A stretch of 64,000 bases of DNA from Brucella sp. BE17. Its GTDB lineage: Bacteria > Pseudomonadota > Alphaproteobacteria > Rhizobiales > Rhizobiaceae. The position numbers and the translations under genes were made by a program. Numbering within the stretch: the first letter of the stretch is position 1; each line of letters begins with the position of its first letter. Location: the NCBI RefSeq assembly GCF_039545455.1, contig NZ_CP154467.1, forward strand, positions 1 to 64,000, written 5' to 3'. The notes below the pieces were generated by a model. The model did no database searches and had not been told where the DNA came from. It saw only the letters and a program-made list of their open reading frames with translations. This document shows, one piece after another, positions 8,553-16,706 of this stretch.

Positions 8553-9604
8553 GAGCACGTCCATTGAACGCGGAATCGGGTTGAGGATTCCCCTGGCTTC
8601 CGAATTCTGATTCTATCGCTTCGACTGGTGATTTGGTCGGAGGCAATATGACCCGAGCTTTCAGTGATGATTTGCGTAGCCGCGTTCTGGCTGCGTCACG
8701 CGATGGCATGTCGGCGAGATCGGCGGCAGCCAGATTTGGAATTGGCATTTCAACGGCCATCGCCTGGATTGCCAGCGCACGGGCGGCCCAGTTGACGCCT
8801 GCCAAGCAGGGCCGACGCGGTGGTTCACGCCTCGATGCTCACGAGGACTTCATCATCCGCATAATCGAAGAGGAAAAGGATATCACGCTCAACGAGATGG
8901 TTCTGCGATTGCGCGAGGACAGAGCCGTATCGATCGGCCGCAGCGCGCTTGACGTCTGGCTGCGAAAGCGCGGTTGGACTTTCAAAAAAAGACCGCGCAT
9001 GCACTGGAGCAGGAGCGTCCTGACCTGCTGAAACGTCGTCAGGATTGGTTCGACGACCAACTCGATCTCGATCCGGCGCGGCTCGTCTTCATCGATGAAA
9101 CCGGCCTGAGCACGAAGATGTCCCGGCTTCGTGGACGGGCCCCTTGCGGAGATAGATGCCGCTCACCGGTCCCGCACGGCCATTGGAAGACGACGACGTT
9201 TACCGGAGCCCTCAGGCTATCTGGAATGACCGCACCCATGGTTTTGGACGGCGCGATGAACGGGGTAGCATTCCAGGCCTATGTCCAGCAGGTTCTCATT
9301 CCAACCTTGGTGCCGGGCGACATCGTCATCATGGATAATCTGCCTGCACACAAAGCGGAAGGAGTACGTCACGCAATCGAAGACGCCGGATGCCGGTTGC
9401 TTTACCTTCCTCCATACAGTCCCGACTTCAACCCAATCGAGAAGGCATTCGCGAAGCTCAAGGCCGTCTTGCGCGCAAAAGCCGAGCGAACGGTCGACGG
9501 CTTATGGAATACCGTTGGCCAAATCGTTACGCTGTTCGAACCACAAGAATGCGCCAATTACTTCAAATCGTGCGGATATGACCCCCAGTAAAGCGGACAC
9601 GCTC
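8553..9604 (+). mobile_element. IS630-family insertion sequence
   Basis: Ends are imperfect inverted repeats: GAGCACGTCC at 8553-8562 and GGACACGCTC at 9595-9604. It is flanked by TA on both sides (8551-8552 and 9605-9606), the target duplication expected of this family. Inside lies one transposase gene in two overlapping frames. Removing the element with one TA joins relaxase codons to CTA GCT CTG TAA, so insertion is recent enough for both flanks to be intact. Confidence 0.92.
8648..9591 (+). CDS. IS630-family DDE transposase, made by -1 frameshift
   Basis: OrfA (8648-9031, 127 aa) holds the helix-turn-helix part (FSDDLRSRVLAASRDGMSAR, FGIGISTAIAWI) and LNEMVLRLRE. OrfB holds the DDE catalytic domain: Asp in FIDETGLS, Asp in IVIMDNLPAHK, Glu in DFNPIEKAFAKLK. 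The frames overlap at a run of seven A (8984-8990) after TTC; a -1 slip there gives FKKKTAHALEQERPD, the sequence expected of a continuous transposase. Programmed frameshifting at A-runs is common in this family. The ATG at 8648 has GGAGG upstream. Apparently intact. Confidence 0.9.
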
Positions 9605-9682
9605 TAGCTCTGTAACGATGTTTCGGTTGCCGGATGAAGCCGGTGGGGGCCGCTCTTGGGATCAGGCAAACCCGATCACACT

Positions 9683-10510
9683 TTATCCTGGATCGCGCAA
9701 ATCTCCGCTTATGGAGAGAAGTCCAAGCATCCCAGCTGTGACGAAGATCGCCGCGAAGCCAGCCCAAACTGCCATGACGAATATCACGTCGCGAGCGCGG
9801 ACCAACACCGACGGCTGACGGTCGCTACGGGAACTGAAGGCACCGAAGCCGCGTGCATCCATCGCAAGGGAGAGACGTGTGGCGTAGCGGGCAACGGCCG
9901 CGAGCAGCGGCACGATCGATCGACCTGTGCGACGCAAATAGCCGACCGGACCATCAGGATCGATGATGCCGCGCGCCCGCTGAGCCGCGCGCAATGTGAG
10001 GAGTTCCTGACGGTAACGGGGTGCGAATCGCATCGCGGCGATCGAACCGTACGCAAAGCGATAGGGAATGCGGCATTGGTGGACCAGTGCGCTTGCGAGC
10101 TGATCGATCGTTGTGCCGAGGGAGCCAAGCAGCGCCAACATCATCATCGCCGCCAAGCGCACGGCGGTTGAGGCACCATGATGCACGGCGGCTGCGCGCA
10201 ACGTAATCCACCCGTCGATGACAATAGGTGAGTCCCTGACGAGATCGGATCGGGTGAGCAGAGCGAAGACGAGGGTCGTCCAGGCGCCGACCAGCAGTAT
10301 CGCTACGGCTCCGGCGAGCAACCCGCGAAGCCGCAGCGGGACACCAGAGACAATAGCGACAAGCGCGAATCCTGCGACGACGGCAGGTGTGGCGATGTCG
10401 CGGGTGAACAAGAGTAGAGCGAGCGGCGGGAGCGTTGCGGCGAGTTTGGCGACTGGGTTGATCGTCGCCAGCCAGCCCCGGCGGGTTGCGGTATTGTGCC
10501 CGTCGCTCAT
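9683..10510 (-). CDS. ECF transporter transmembrane (T) component
   Basis: A 275-residue membrane protein of the CbiQ/EcfT/YkoC type. It starts with INPVAKLAATLPP and has several membrane segments in residues 20-140, then the coupling region with the two Ala-Arg-Gly-type motifs (AAQRARGI and AMDARGFG) that dock on the ATPases. The ATG at 10510 overlaps the TGA of the ATPase gene (ATGA), so the genes are translationally coupled. It is the last gene of a receptor-S-A-T operon. With the S and fused A subunits it should form an ABC importer for a vitamin or cofactor precursor. Confidence 0.88.
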   Translation of the reverse strand: MSDGHNTATRRGWLATINPVAKLAATLPPLALLLFTRDIATPAVVAGFALVAIVSGVPLRLRGLLAGAVAILLVGAWTTLVFALLTRSDLVRDSPIVIDGWITLRAAAVHHGASTAVRLAAMMMLALLGSLGTTIDQLASALVHQCRIPYRFAYGSIAAMRFAPRYRQELLTLRAAQRARGIIDPDGPVGYLRRTGRSIVPLLAAVARYATRLSLAMDARGFGAFSSRSDRQPSVLVRARDVIFVMAVWAGFAAIFVTAGMLGLLSISGDLRDPG

Positions 10511-12258
10511 GGCGCGATTTCCCGGATCTGCCCGGTGCGATAGACCGTCCGCCATTCAGGTTTTTCTCGCGCGAGTGCGAGCGCGATGCGGCGCACCGGC
10601 GGCGGACGGAGGCCTGCGCGCTCAATCAGCCTGGCGTCGCAAAGGATTTCTCCTGTCGCGCCCACGTCGAGGAGACGCCCCTGTGATAGCAGCGCCACAC
10701 GATCCGCATAATCCGCGATGAGCTGCAGATCGTGTGTGATCATTATGATGGTGATGCCCGTAGCGTTGAGTTCGCAGATCATGTTTACAATTTCACGCGC
10801 ACGGACTTGATCCTGCCCGAAGGTCGGTTCGTCCAGGATGAGAATTTTCGGCTCCGTAATCAGAGAAGTTGCGACGGAAAGGCGGCGCTTCTCTCCATGG
10901 GAGAGGAGAAACGGATTCACATCGGCATAGCGGGCCAGATCAAAACGCCCGAGCATGCGATCGACACGATCGTCGATTTCGTGTTTGCAACGGCGCCGGA
11001 CGCTCAGGCCGTAAGCGAGTTCATCGCGGACGGTGCGTGCGAGGAACTGATGCTCGGGATTCTGGAACACATAGCCGATCCGATCACCTACCTGCCGGAC
11101 GTCCAGGGCGGTCAGCGGGGTGCCGGCAAGCGTGATCGAACCAGACGAGAGCGGAACCAGACCTGCGACCGCGCGCGTGAGCGTGCTCTTTCCAGCCCCG
11201 TTGACACCGGCAATGGCAAGAAACTCCCCGGACATTATCCGAAGATCAACGCCGTGGAGCACAGTCACGCCCCCAAGCCTCACACTGGCGGCGTGAACGT
11301 CGATGAGAACATCTTGCTGGGCGAGCACCTGATCGCGCGATCTGCCCGTATCGGTAGTCGATACGATCGTGCTCTCAGGCGCTTCGACCGCATCGAGAGC
11401 CGGAGCAAGCTCGCTGGCTGTCAGCGGCAACTCCCGTTCGGGATCGGCGTCAAGACCCAGACGGAGAGCGATGCCGGTTGCGGTTGGAAGCCAAATTCCG
11501 CGTTCAGAAAGATCGCGGGCATGCCTGCCGAGCACTTCGGCGGGAGCGCCATCGAGAATTATGGTGCCGTTGCCGTCGAGCACGACGACACGATCGGCCA
11601 GTTGGAGAGCGTCATCGAGTTCGTGTTCGATCAGGACAATCGCACGCGAGGCGCCCTTGAGGGTTGTGAGAGCAGCGTAAAACTCGGCCGAGGCGACCGG
11701 ATCAAGGTTCGCGGTCGGTTCGTCGAGCACAAGCACCGGCGGATCGAGAGCAAGCGCGCAGGCAATCGCAAGACGTTGCCGACCGCCGCCGGACAATTCG
11801 GTGGGAGCGCGGAGCGCTTCCTCGCGGCTATTGGCTAAGCCCATCCTGCGAAGAGCGGTGAGCGCACGGGTCTCGATCTCGTCAACCGGGACGAGAAGAT
11901 TTTCCAGCCCGAAGCACACCTCATCCAGCAGGCTGCCTGTAACAATCTGGGCATCCGGGTCCTGGAAAACGATCCCGACCTTTGCAGCGAGCTGCCCGGC
12001 GTCGATATGCTTGGTATCAATGCCATCGCATAGCACCTGGCCGTGTACATCCGCTTCCACGCTGTTCGGAATGAGGCCCGCGAGGGCCAGCATGACAGTG
12101 GACTTTCCGCAGCCGGAAGGACCGAGCAGCAAAACCGTTTCACCGGGATCGATGTTGAGATTGATCCGATCACCGATCCATCTCTCGCCCGTATCATAAC
12201 GTATGCTGACGTCTTTCAGAGAGATGACGGGTTTCGTCTTATCGGCTGTCGTCACCAC
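10507..12258 (-). CDS. ECF transporter ATPase, two fused ABC domains
   Basis: A 583-residue protein with two complete ABC domains. Domain 1: Walker A GPSGCGKST, Q-loop FQDPDAQIV, signature LSGGGRQRLA, Walker B VLVLDEPTANLD, switch His in LIEHELDD. Domain 2: Walker A GVNGAGKST, FQNPEHQF, degenerate signature LSHGEKRRLS, Walker B ILILDEPTFGQD, MITHDLQ. This fused layout is that of YkoD-type ECF ATPases. GTG codons at 12258 or 12255 are the likely starts, overlapping the end of the S-component gene; the frame extends to 12330 but the extra residues are antisense to that gene. It powers uptake together with the T and S proteins. Confidence 0.9.
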   Translation of the reverse strand: MVTTADKTKPVISLKDVSIRYDTGERWIGDRINLNIDPGETVLLLGPSGCGKSTVMLALAGLIPNSVEADVHGQVLCDGIDTKHIDAGQLAAKVGIVFQDPDAQIVTGSLLDEVCFGLENLLVPVDEIETRALTALRRMGLANSREEALRAPTELSGGGRQRLAIACALALDPPVLVLDEPTANLDPVASAEFYAALTTLKGASRAIVLIEHELDDALQLADRVVVLDGNGTIILDGAPAEVLGRHARDLSERGIWLPTATGIALRLGLDADPERELPLTASELAPALDAVEAPESTIVSTTDTGRSRDQVLAQQDVLIDVHAASVRLGGVTVLHGVDLRIMSGEFLAIAGVNGAGKSTLTRAVAGLVPLSSGSITLAGTPLTALDVRQVGDRIGYVFQNPEHQFLARTVRDELAYGLSVRRRCKHEIDDRVDRMLGRFDLARYADVNPFLLSHGEKRRLSVATSLITEPKILILDEPTFGQDQVRAREIVNMICELNATGITIIMITHDLQLIADYADRVALLSQGRLLDVGATGEILCDARLIERAGLRPPPVRRIALALAREKPEWRTVYRTGQIREIAP

Positions 12259-12826
12259 GAAGCCCTCCCGCAATGCCGGCTCGGGCGAGCGCACGAGCGA
12301 CGACGAGGGACAACAGGCTTCCCGCGACAAAGGAGACGATCTGGACGGTGCAGATCAAAGCGACCAGACCGCCGTTCATACTCGGCAGGTTGTACGTATA
12401 GATGCTGATGGCGCAGGAGATGAAGCCAGAAATCACGCCTGCGGCTGTGAACATGATCCAGCCAAACCAGCGGTATCGGGTCATGAAGAATGGCATCTCC
12501 ATGACGGCGCCCCACATCGCCATCACAACGACCATCAGCAAGGCGCCTGGAGACACGATCAACACGACACCGGCAGCGGCCGCGCCGATCACACCCGAGC
12601 CGCCGCGTCGGAGCACGGCAAGCGGCAGCAACGCGGCCATGCCCCACAAACCGAACGAAGCGGAGGCGATGGGCGGAAAGGCGGTCGTAAAGCCGACAAG
12701 GACAAGATTGACCGGGACTAGAATAATGCCGATCGCTGCACCGAGAGCCGCGGCGATCAGGATCGTTCGTGTGCTGTAACGCCGGCGGCGCGAAGCAATG
12801 GGTGAGCTATGGTCGGAAATAGACAC
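12239..12826 (-). CDS. ECF transporter substrate-binding (S) component, YkoE-like
   Basis: A small integral membrane protein of about 195 residues with five or six hydrophobic segments (TILIAAALGAAIGIILVPVN, FGLWGMAALLPLAVL, GVVLIVSPGALLMVVVMAMW, ALICTVQIVSFVAGSLLSLVV). Size, topology and a fused two-domain ATPase next door match the YkoE-YkoD-YkoC system, which in Firmicutes is linked to thiamine or its HMP precursor. The substrate here is inferred only. A GTG start at 12826 is chosen; ATG at 12886 in frame is possible. No TPP-riboswitch sequence was seen upstream of the operon. Confidence 0.75.
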   Translation of the reverse strand: MSISDHSSPIASRRRRYSTRTILIAAALGAAIGIILVPVNLVLVGFTTAFPPIASASFGLWGMAALLPLAVLRRGGSGVIGAAAAGVVLIVSPGALLMVVVMAMWGAVMEMPFFMTRYRWFGWIMFTAAGVISGFISCAISIYTYNLPSMNGGLVALICTVQIVSFVAGSLLSLVVARALARAGIAGGLRGDDSR

Positions 12827-12903
12827 AGGCTGGTCCGATCGAAACGTGAGTGAGCGTGTTGGTCCCGGTCGGCATATGCTCGACACGGGAACCGAGACGA
12901 CGT

Positions 12904-15042
12904 TCAGAAAGTCTTGGTGATGCCAATGCCCACGACGCGGCCCTGGCCGACATTGACTGTCGGAACGCCATTAAGGGGCGCGCCAAAAGCCTCGTAGCGC
13001 TCATCCAGCAAGTTGCGGCCGAAAGCGTAGACCTCGAAATCCCCGCCGTCGTTCTTCCAGCCAACACGCGCGTTCACGATATGGTACGGATCGAGGTCGA
13101 AGGAATCTTCGGGATCGGCCGCGCGAGAACCGTTGAACTGATACTGGACGTTGAATGAGAACGTCCCCGGCAGGTTTAAGACCGATCCCGGCGCGTCGTA
13201 TTGAAGCGCGGTCGAGAACGTCCAGTCGGCTGTGTTCGGGACGCGATTGCCCTTCACCCTGGCGTAGTTCGCTCCGTTCGCGCCAAGAGAGCTGTGCGTA
13301 TAACCAACGCCGCCGATGAAGCTCAGGCTTTCCGTGATGCGGGCACGGGCCTGAAGCTCGAATCCGCTCGTTGTATAGTCCTGATAGGTCGTCTTGAATG
13401 CAAGAGGTGCCTGGGGGTCGAGATACGCGATCAGGCCGTTCTTGATATCGTTGTGAAATACACTTCCATCGAGCTGCAGGCGGTCATCGAACAGGCTCGC
13501 TTTCACACCAGCTTCGTAGGTCCAGCCTGTCGCGGCGGGATATGGATCGGGAAGGACACCGTTCACAACGGACGGCAGGAGCGAGTAAACGCGCGTCGAG
13601 TGTCCGCGGGCAACGGAAACATACGACTGAATGTCGTCGGTCCACTTGTAGGACAGTGCGAGCCTGCCGGTCGGATACGTCTGAGTGGTTGAATTGTGGC
13701 CGGTCAGTCCCGGCAAGTTCAGCGCGTTGGTGAAGCCTGCATCGATATCGTCATAGCTTAGACGTGCGCCGGCGGAGACTTCCCAGCGCTCGGCGAACGG
13801 TATCGATATGTCGCCGAACAGACCAAGATTCGTGCTGTCGATGGACGCCGTGGTCGTGTTCGGCGGGAGCGTGCATTGCAAAGCATCGCACAAACGGCTG
13901 CCTTCGGTGCGCACCACACTCGCGCCCACCACCCAGCGGATCGGATCGCCTTCAAGCGAACTCAGGCGAAATTCCTGACTGTAGATGTTTTCCTTGTCGA
14001 TCGTGCCGCCAACGCCAGGGATAGCAGGCAAACCGATCCTCTCGAAAACGAGCTTGTCAGCAAAACTCGACCATCTTTCGCTTTCGTTGCGCTGATATGC
14101 GCTGATCGACGTGAATCTGAATTGATCGAAATCATGTTCGACCTTTAGTGTCACATCCCCGTGCGTCGTTTTTGCGTAGGGCTCGGTCAACGTTCCGCTG
14201 ATCGGAAAGCCAGGCGTGTCGCGTAGCAGAATTGCCGGGGCGTTGCCCTTGTCGCTCAAATATGAGCCGGACAAGGTGATCATGGTGTTCTCCAGACCGG
14301 TAAAGCGCAGGCCGCCACGAAAAGCGCCGATATCACGCTTACCGAGATCCTCGGTGAACAGGCTGTCGATGTCTCCATCCTGGCGTCCAAAACGAACCGC
14401 CATCCGTCCGTCGAGCGCACCGGGAATGATATTGCCGCCGAGAACCGCTTCACCCATGCGGTAGCCGTTCGATCCGATCTCTGTCGTGAAGCGAATATCG
14501 CGTTCCCCGTCAGGCTCGTTGGTCACGACGTTGATGGCGCCGCCAAGCGCATTGGTGCCCCAGAGCGTGCCCTGCGGCCCCCGCAGGACCTCGACGCGAT
14601 TGACATCGAGCAGAACGCTCGAAGCGCTCATCATGCTGTTGGGAACACCATCGACATTGAAACCAACGGTGCCGTCGGAGAAGTTGAGCGGTGTTCCAAG
14701 AGAGCTTATGCCGCGGATCGAAAAGAACTGCGTTCCCGCGCCACGGTCGACCCATTGAACGTTGGGAGAATTGCGCGCGATGGCAGGGGCGGATGCAAAG
14801 GGAGCTGCGGCCAGGTCTTCCGGCGAGACCACGGTGATGCTCTCAGGCACGTCCTGAAGTCGCTCGTCCGTTTTGCGCGCGGTGATAATGATCGGATCGA
14901 GGACTGTGACATTGTCGGCTTCTTGGCGCGACGAACGCCGGCTTTCCTGCGCATAGGTCGGCTCCATAGCTGAAAGAGCAAAGACCAGCGTGGTCACGGA
15001 AACCCCGCTCAACATCAGATTACTTTTATTCCAAAGTGACAT
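12904..15042 (-). CDS. TonB-dependent outer-membrane receptor
   Basis: A 712-residue receptor. A signal peptide (to PTYAQ) is followed by the plug domain: TonB-box-like region near VLDPIIITARK, RLQDVPESITVVSPEDL, FFSIRGISSLGT, VNRVEVLRGPQGTLWGTNALGGAINVVT. The barrel runs to a terminal aromatic, ITKTF. A GGGGG ribosome site six bases before the ATG at 15042 supports that start over 15072. It is first in the operon with the ECF importer, so it probably brings the same ligand across the outer membrane. The plug resembles siderophore-type receptors, but the partner suggests a vitamin or vitamin precursor. Confidence 0.92.
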   Translation of the reverse strand: MSLWNKSNLMLSGVSVTTLVFALSAMEPTYAQESRRSSRQEADNVTVLDPIIITARKTDERLQDVPESITVVSPEDLAAAPFASAPAIARNSPNVQWVDRGAGTQFFSIRGISSLGTPLNFSDGTVGFNVDGVPNSMMSASSVLLDVNRVEVLRGPQGTLWGTNALGGAINVVTNEPDGERDIRFTTEIGSNGYRMGEAVLGGNIIPGALDGRMAVRFGRQDGDIDSLFTEDLGKRDIGAFRGGLRFTGLENTMITLSGSYLSDKGNAPAILLRDTPGFPISGTLTEPYAKTTHGDVTLKVEHDFDQFRFTSISAYQRNESERWSSFADKLVFERIGLPAIPGVGGTIDKENIYSQEFRLSSLEGDPIRWVVGASVVRTEGSRLCDALQCTLPPNTTTASIDSTNLGLFGDISIPFAERWEVSAGARLSYDDIDAGFTNALNLPGLTGHNSTTQTYPTGRLALSYKWTDDIQSYVSVARGHSTRVYSLLPSVVNGVLPDPYPAATGWTYEAGVKASLFDDRLQLDGSVFHNDIKNGLIAYLDPQAPLAFKTTYQDYTTSGFELQARARITESLSFIGGVGYTHSSLGANGANYARVKGNRVPNTADWTFSTALQYDAPGSVLNLPGTFSFNVQYQFNGSRAADPEDSFDLDPYHIVNARVGWKNDGGDFEVYAFGRNLLDERYEAFGAPLNGVPTVNVGQGRVVGIGITKTF

Positions 15043-15377
15043 ACCAGCCCCCAACGACGATCCAACGGACACATCTGCGAATGATCCGCATTATCGACGT
15101 TGATAAACTTGAGACTGAAACTCGCCTTTCGCTGTTTCGCCAAACAGATTTCCGATCCTGCCAAAATGCTCGTTCAGGGCTTTCGGGGCTATCGGAAGGG
15201 ACTATTTACTGGCGCCTGCTCGGGGCAATCAGCTCATCCATGCCCTTTGAGATGGCGCTCTGGCGGCACCGCTATTCGAGACCGGCAATGGTCCGGGAGA
15301 CGAGGATTCCATTGATGATCGATTCCTGGAGGCTTTCTTCGTCAAACAGACCTGCGCCCCAAGGTTAGGTAGCAGTC

Positions 15378-15743
15378 ATGTCCCGGTCCTGGCGTTTGCA
15401 TCTTCGTTCGGCATGTATGCTGATCTGCCTTGTCACGGCGTTCCCGCAACCCGCGCTGGCTGCCGCCCCTGAGTCTTTTGTCAAGAAAGCCTGCGAAGCG
15501 GAGATTCTGTCAATCTGCGTGCGGCCGTGGCGGCTTACGCCCGACGCTATATCGAGCTGTGTCGAGGAAAATCGCCTCAAGCTCTCTTCGATGTGCAGAG
15601 TTCTCTGGGCCAATCTCCGCGAGTGCCAGTTGGAGGTAAAAGAGGTGTGCGGCGGATTGAATCCGCTCACGATCAATCATTGTTTGAAGAACTCCATCGG
15701 CAAGTTCACCGCGACCTGCCGGCAGACATTAAACGACAGATGA
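15378..15743 (+). CDS. Small secreted cysteine-rich protein
   Basis: 121 residues with a signal peptide (cleavage after QPALA). The mature part has eight Cys in a regular pattern (KKACEAEILSICVRPWRL, SSCVEENRLKLSSMCRVLW, ECQLEVKEVCGG, HCLKNSIGKFTATCR), like the cysteine-rich repeats of the Golgi-glycoprotein (PF00839) type found in small bacterial periplasmic proteins. Function is not known. It lies alone between the TonB receptor (divergent) and the AraC gene (convergent). Confidence 0.65.
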   Translation: MSRSWRLHLRSACMLICLVTAFPQPALAAAPESFVKKACEAEILSICVRPWRLTPDAISSCVEENRLKLSSMCRVLWANLRECQLEVKEVCGGLNPLTINHCLKNSIGKFTATCRQTLNDR

Positions 15744-15762
15744 GCTTCTCATTGGCGCCAGG

Positions 15763-16611
15763 CTATCGGGAGAAGGCGCCTTTTCGCGGTCCCCGCGCAT
15801 CATCGCCACTGCCGCGCTCTGCGAAATAGCGGCCGGGCGACTTGCCGGTCGTCTTCTTGAACATGGTGATGAAGCTGCTGGCCGTTTCGTAGCCGAGGTC
15901 GAGCGCCACCGCCTGAACGCTGTCTCCGCTCGCCATGCGCTGGAGTGCCAGTGTAACGTGAAGCTGGTGACGCCAGCGCCAGAGACTCATGCCGGTCTCG
16001 TGTCGCATCTTCCGGCTCAGCGTTCTCTCGCTCATCGCGCAGCGCACCGCCCACTGCGCCACCGATGACTTGTCATCAGGAGCGGACATCATCATGTCGG
16101 TGAGACGCCGCAGGCTGGGATCGGATGGCAATGGAAGTCGGTGGTGTTCGGTCCGGGCAGTGCTCAGTTCATCGAGGATGACAGGAAGTAACCGGACTTC
16201 CGGCCCATCCAGGGGGTAAAGCGCACTAAACTGCGCGGCGCGGATCAGTGCCTCTCGCAGCAGGGGCGAGACAGACATCGTACAGCAGGCCCGTGGAAGG
16301 TTCGGATAGACGTTGGGATCGAAGAACAGAACGTAATATTCGGTCTTGCCGAAAGCCTGACACTTATGCGGCGTGCCGGACGGAATCCATACCGCGCTTT
16401 GCGGAGAGACCGTCCAGAGGCTACGCTCGATCTCGCAAGTGAGGACACCTTTGACGGTATAGATCAGTTCGCATCTGCGGTGCTGATGCTCTAAAACCTC
16501 AAGGCGGCTTGCGACTTGCTTGAGACCGATAGCGATGACAGGCCGAGGAATCCTGTCGATTCGAGCGACGTCCCGTTGCACGTATTGCAATGCGGTTTCC
16601 AAACCATCCAT
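15763..16611 (-). CDS. AraC-family regulator (cupin + HTH), probably of the RND pump
   Basis: 282 residues. The N-terminal cupin half (HQHRRCELIYTVKGVLTCE, WTVSPQSAVWIPSGTPH) senses a ligand; the C-terminal AraC half has both helix-turn-helix units (ERTLSRKMRHETGMSLWRW and VQAVALDLGYETASSFITMFKKTTGKSPGRYF). The ATG at 16611 is chosen over a TTG at 16659, because the intervening bases belong to a 40-bp block also present upstream of the pump operon. It lies just behind the RND gene on the same strand. Autoregulation and control of the pump are inferred. A close relative is at 21756. Confidence 0.88.
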   Translation of the reverse strand: MDGLETALQYVQRDVARIDRIPRPVIAIGLKQVASRLEVLEHQHRRCELIYTVKGVLTCEIERSLWTVSPQSAVWIPSGTPHKCQAFGKTEYYVLFFDPNVYPNLPRACCTMSVSPLLREALIRAAQFSALYPLDGPEVRLLPVILDELSTARTEHHRLPLPSDPSLRRLTDMMMSAPDDKSSVAQWAVRCAMSERTLSRKMRHETGMSLWRWRHQLHVTLALQRMASGDSVQAVALDLGYETASSFITMFKKTTGKSPGRYFAERGSGDDARGPRKGAFSR

Positions 16612-16634
16612 GCCTGCTTCTCCCGGCCGGCGGA

Positions 16635-16678
16635 ACGCCGCATCGAACGATCCCGCCAAAATCTCGAACCGGCCATTC
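16635..16678 (-). promoter_or_regulatory. Putative AraC operator, copy 1
   Basis: Plus-strand block with core CATCGAACGATCCCGCCAA followed by an AAAT spacer and CTCGAACCGGCC. It recurs at 20954-21001 with one small insertion. It starts 24 bp upstream of the araC start codon. Both copies have the same orientation relative to the downstream gene. Shared noncoding sequence before two gene units suggests a protein-binding site. Confidence 0.55.
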
Positions 16679-16706
16679 GCTTGCTTTCCACCACACGGAT
16701 CGGCGA

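Noticed and set aside
10732..11838. Plus-strand frame of 368 codons
   Set aside because: Shadow of the fused ECF ATPase, which has both ABC domains.
15043..15377. TPP or cobalamin riboswitch before the TonB-ECF operon
   Set aside because: I looked for the conserved TPP and B12 aptamer blocks on the minus strand and did not see them.
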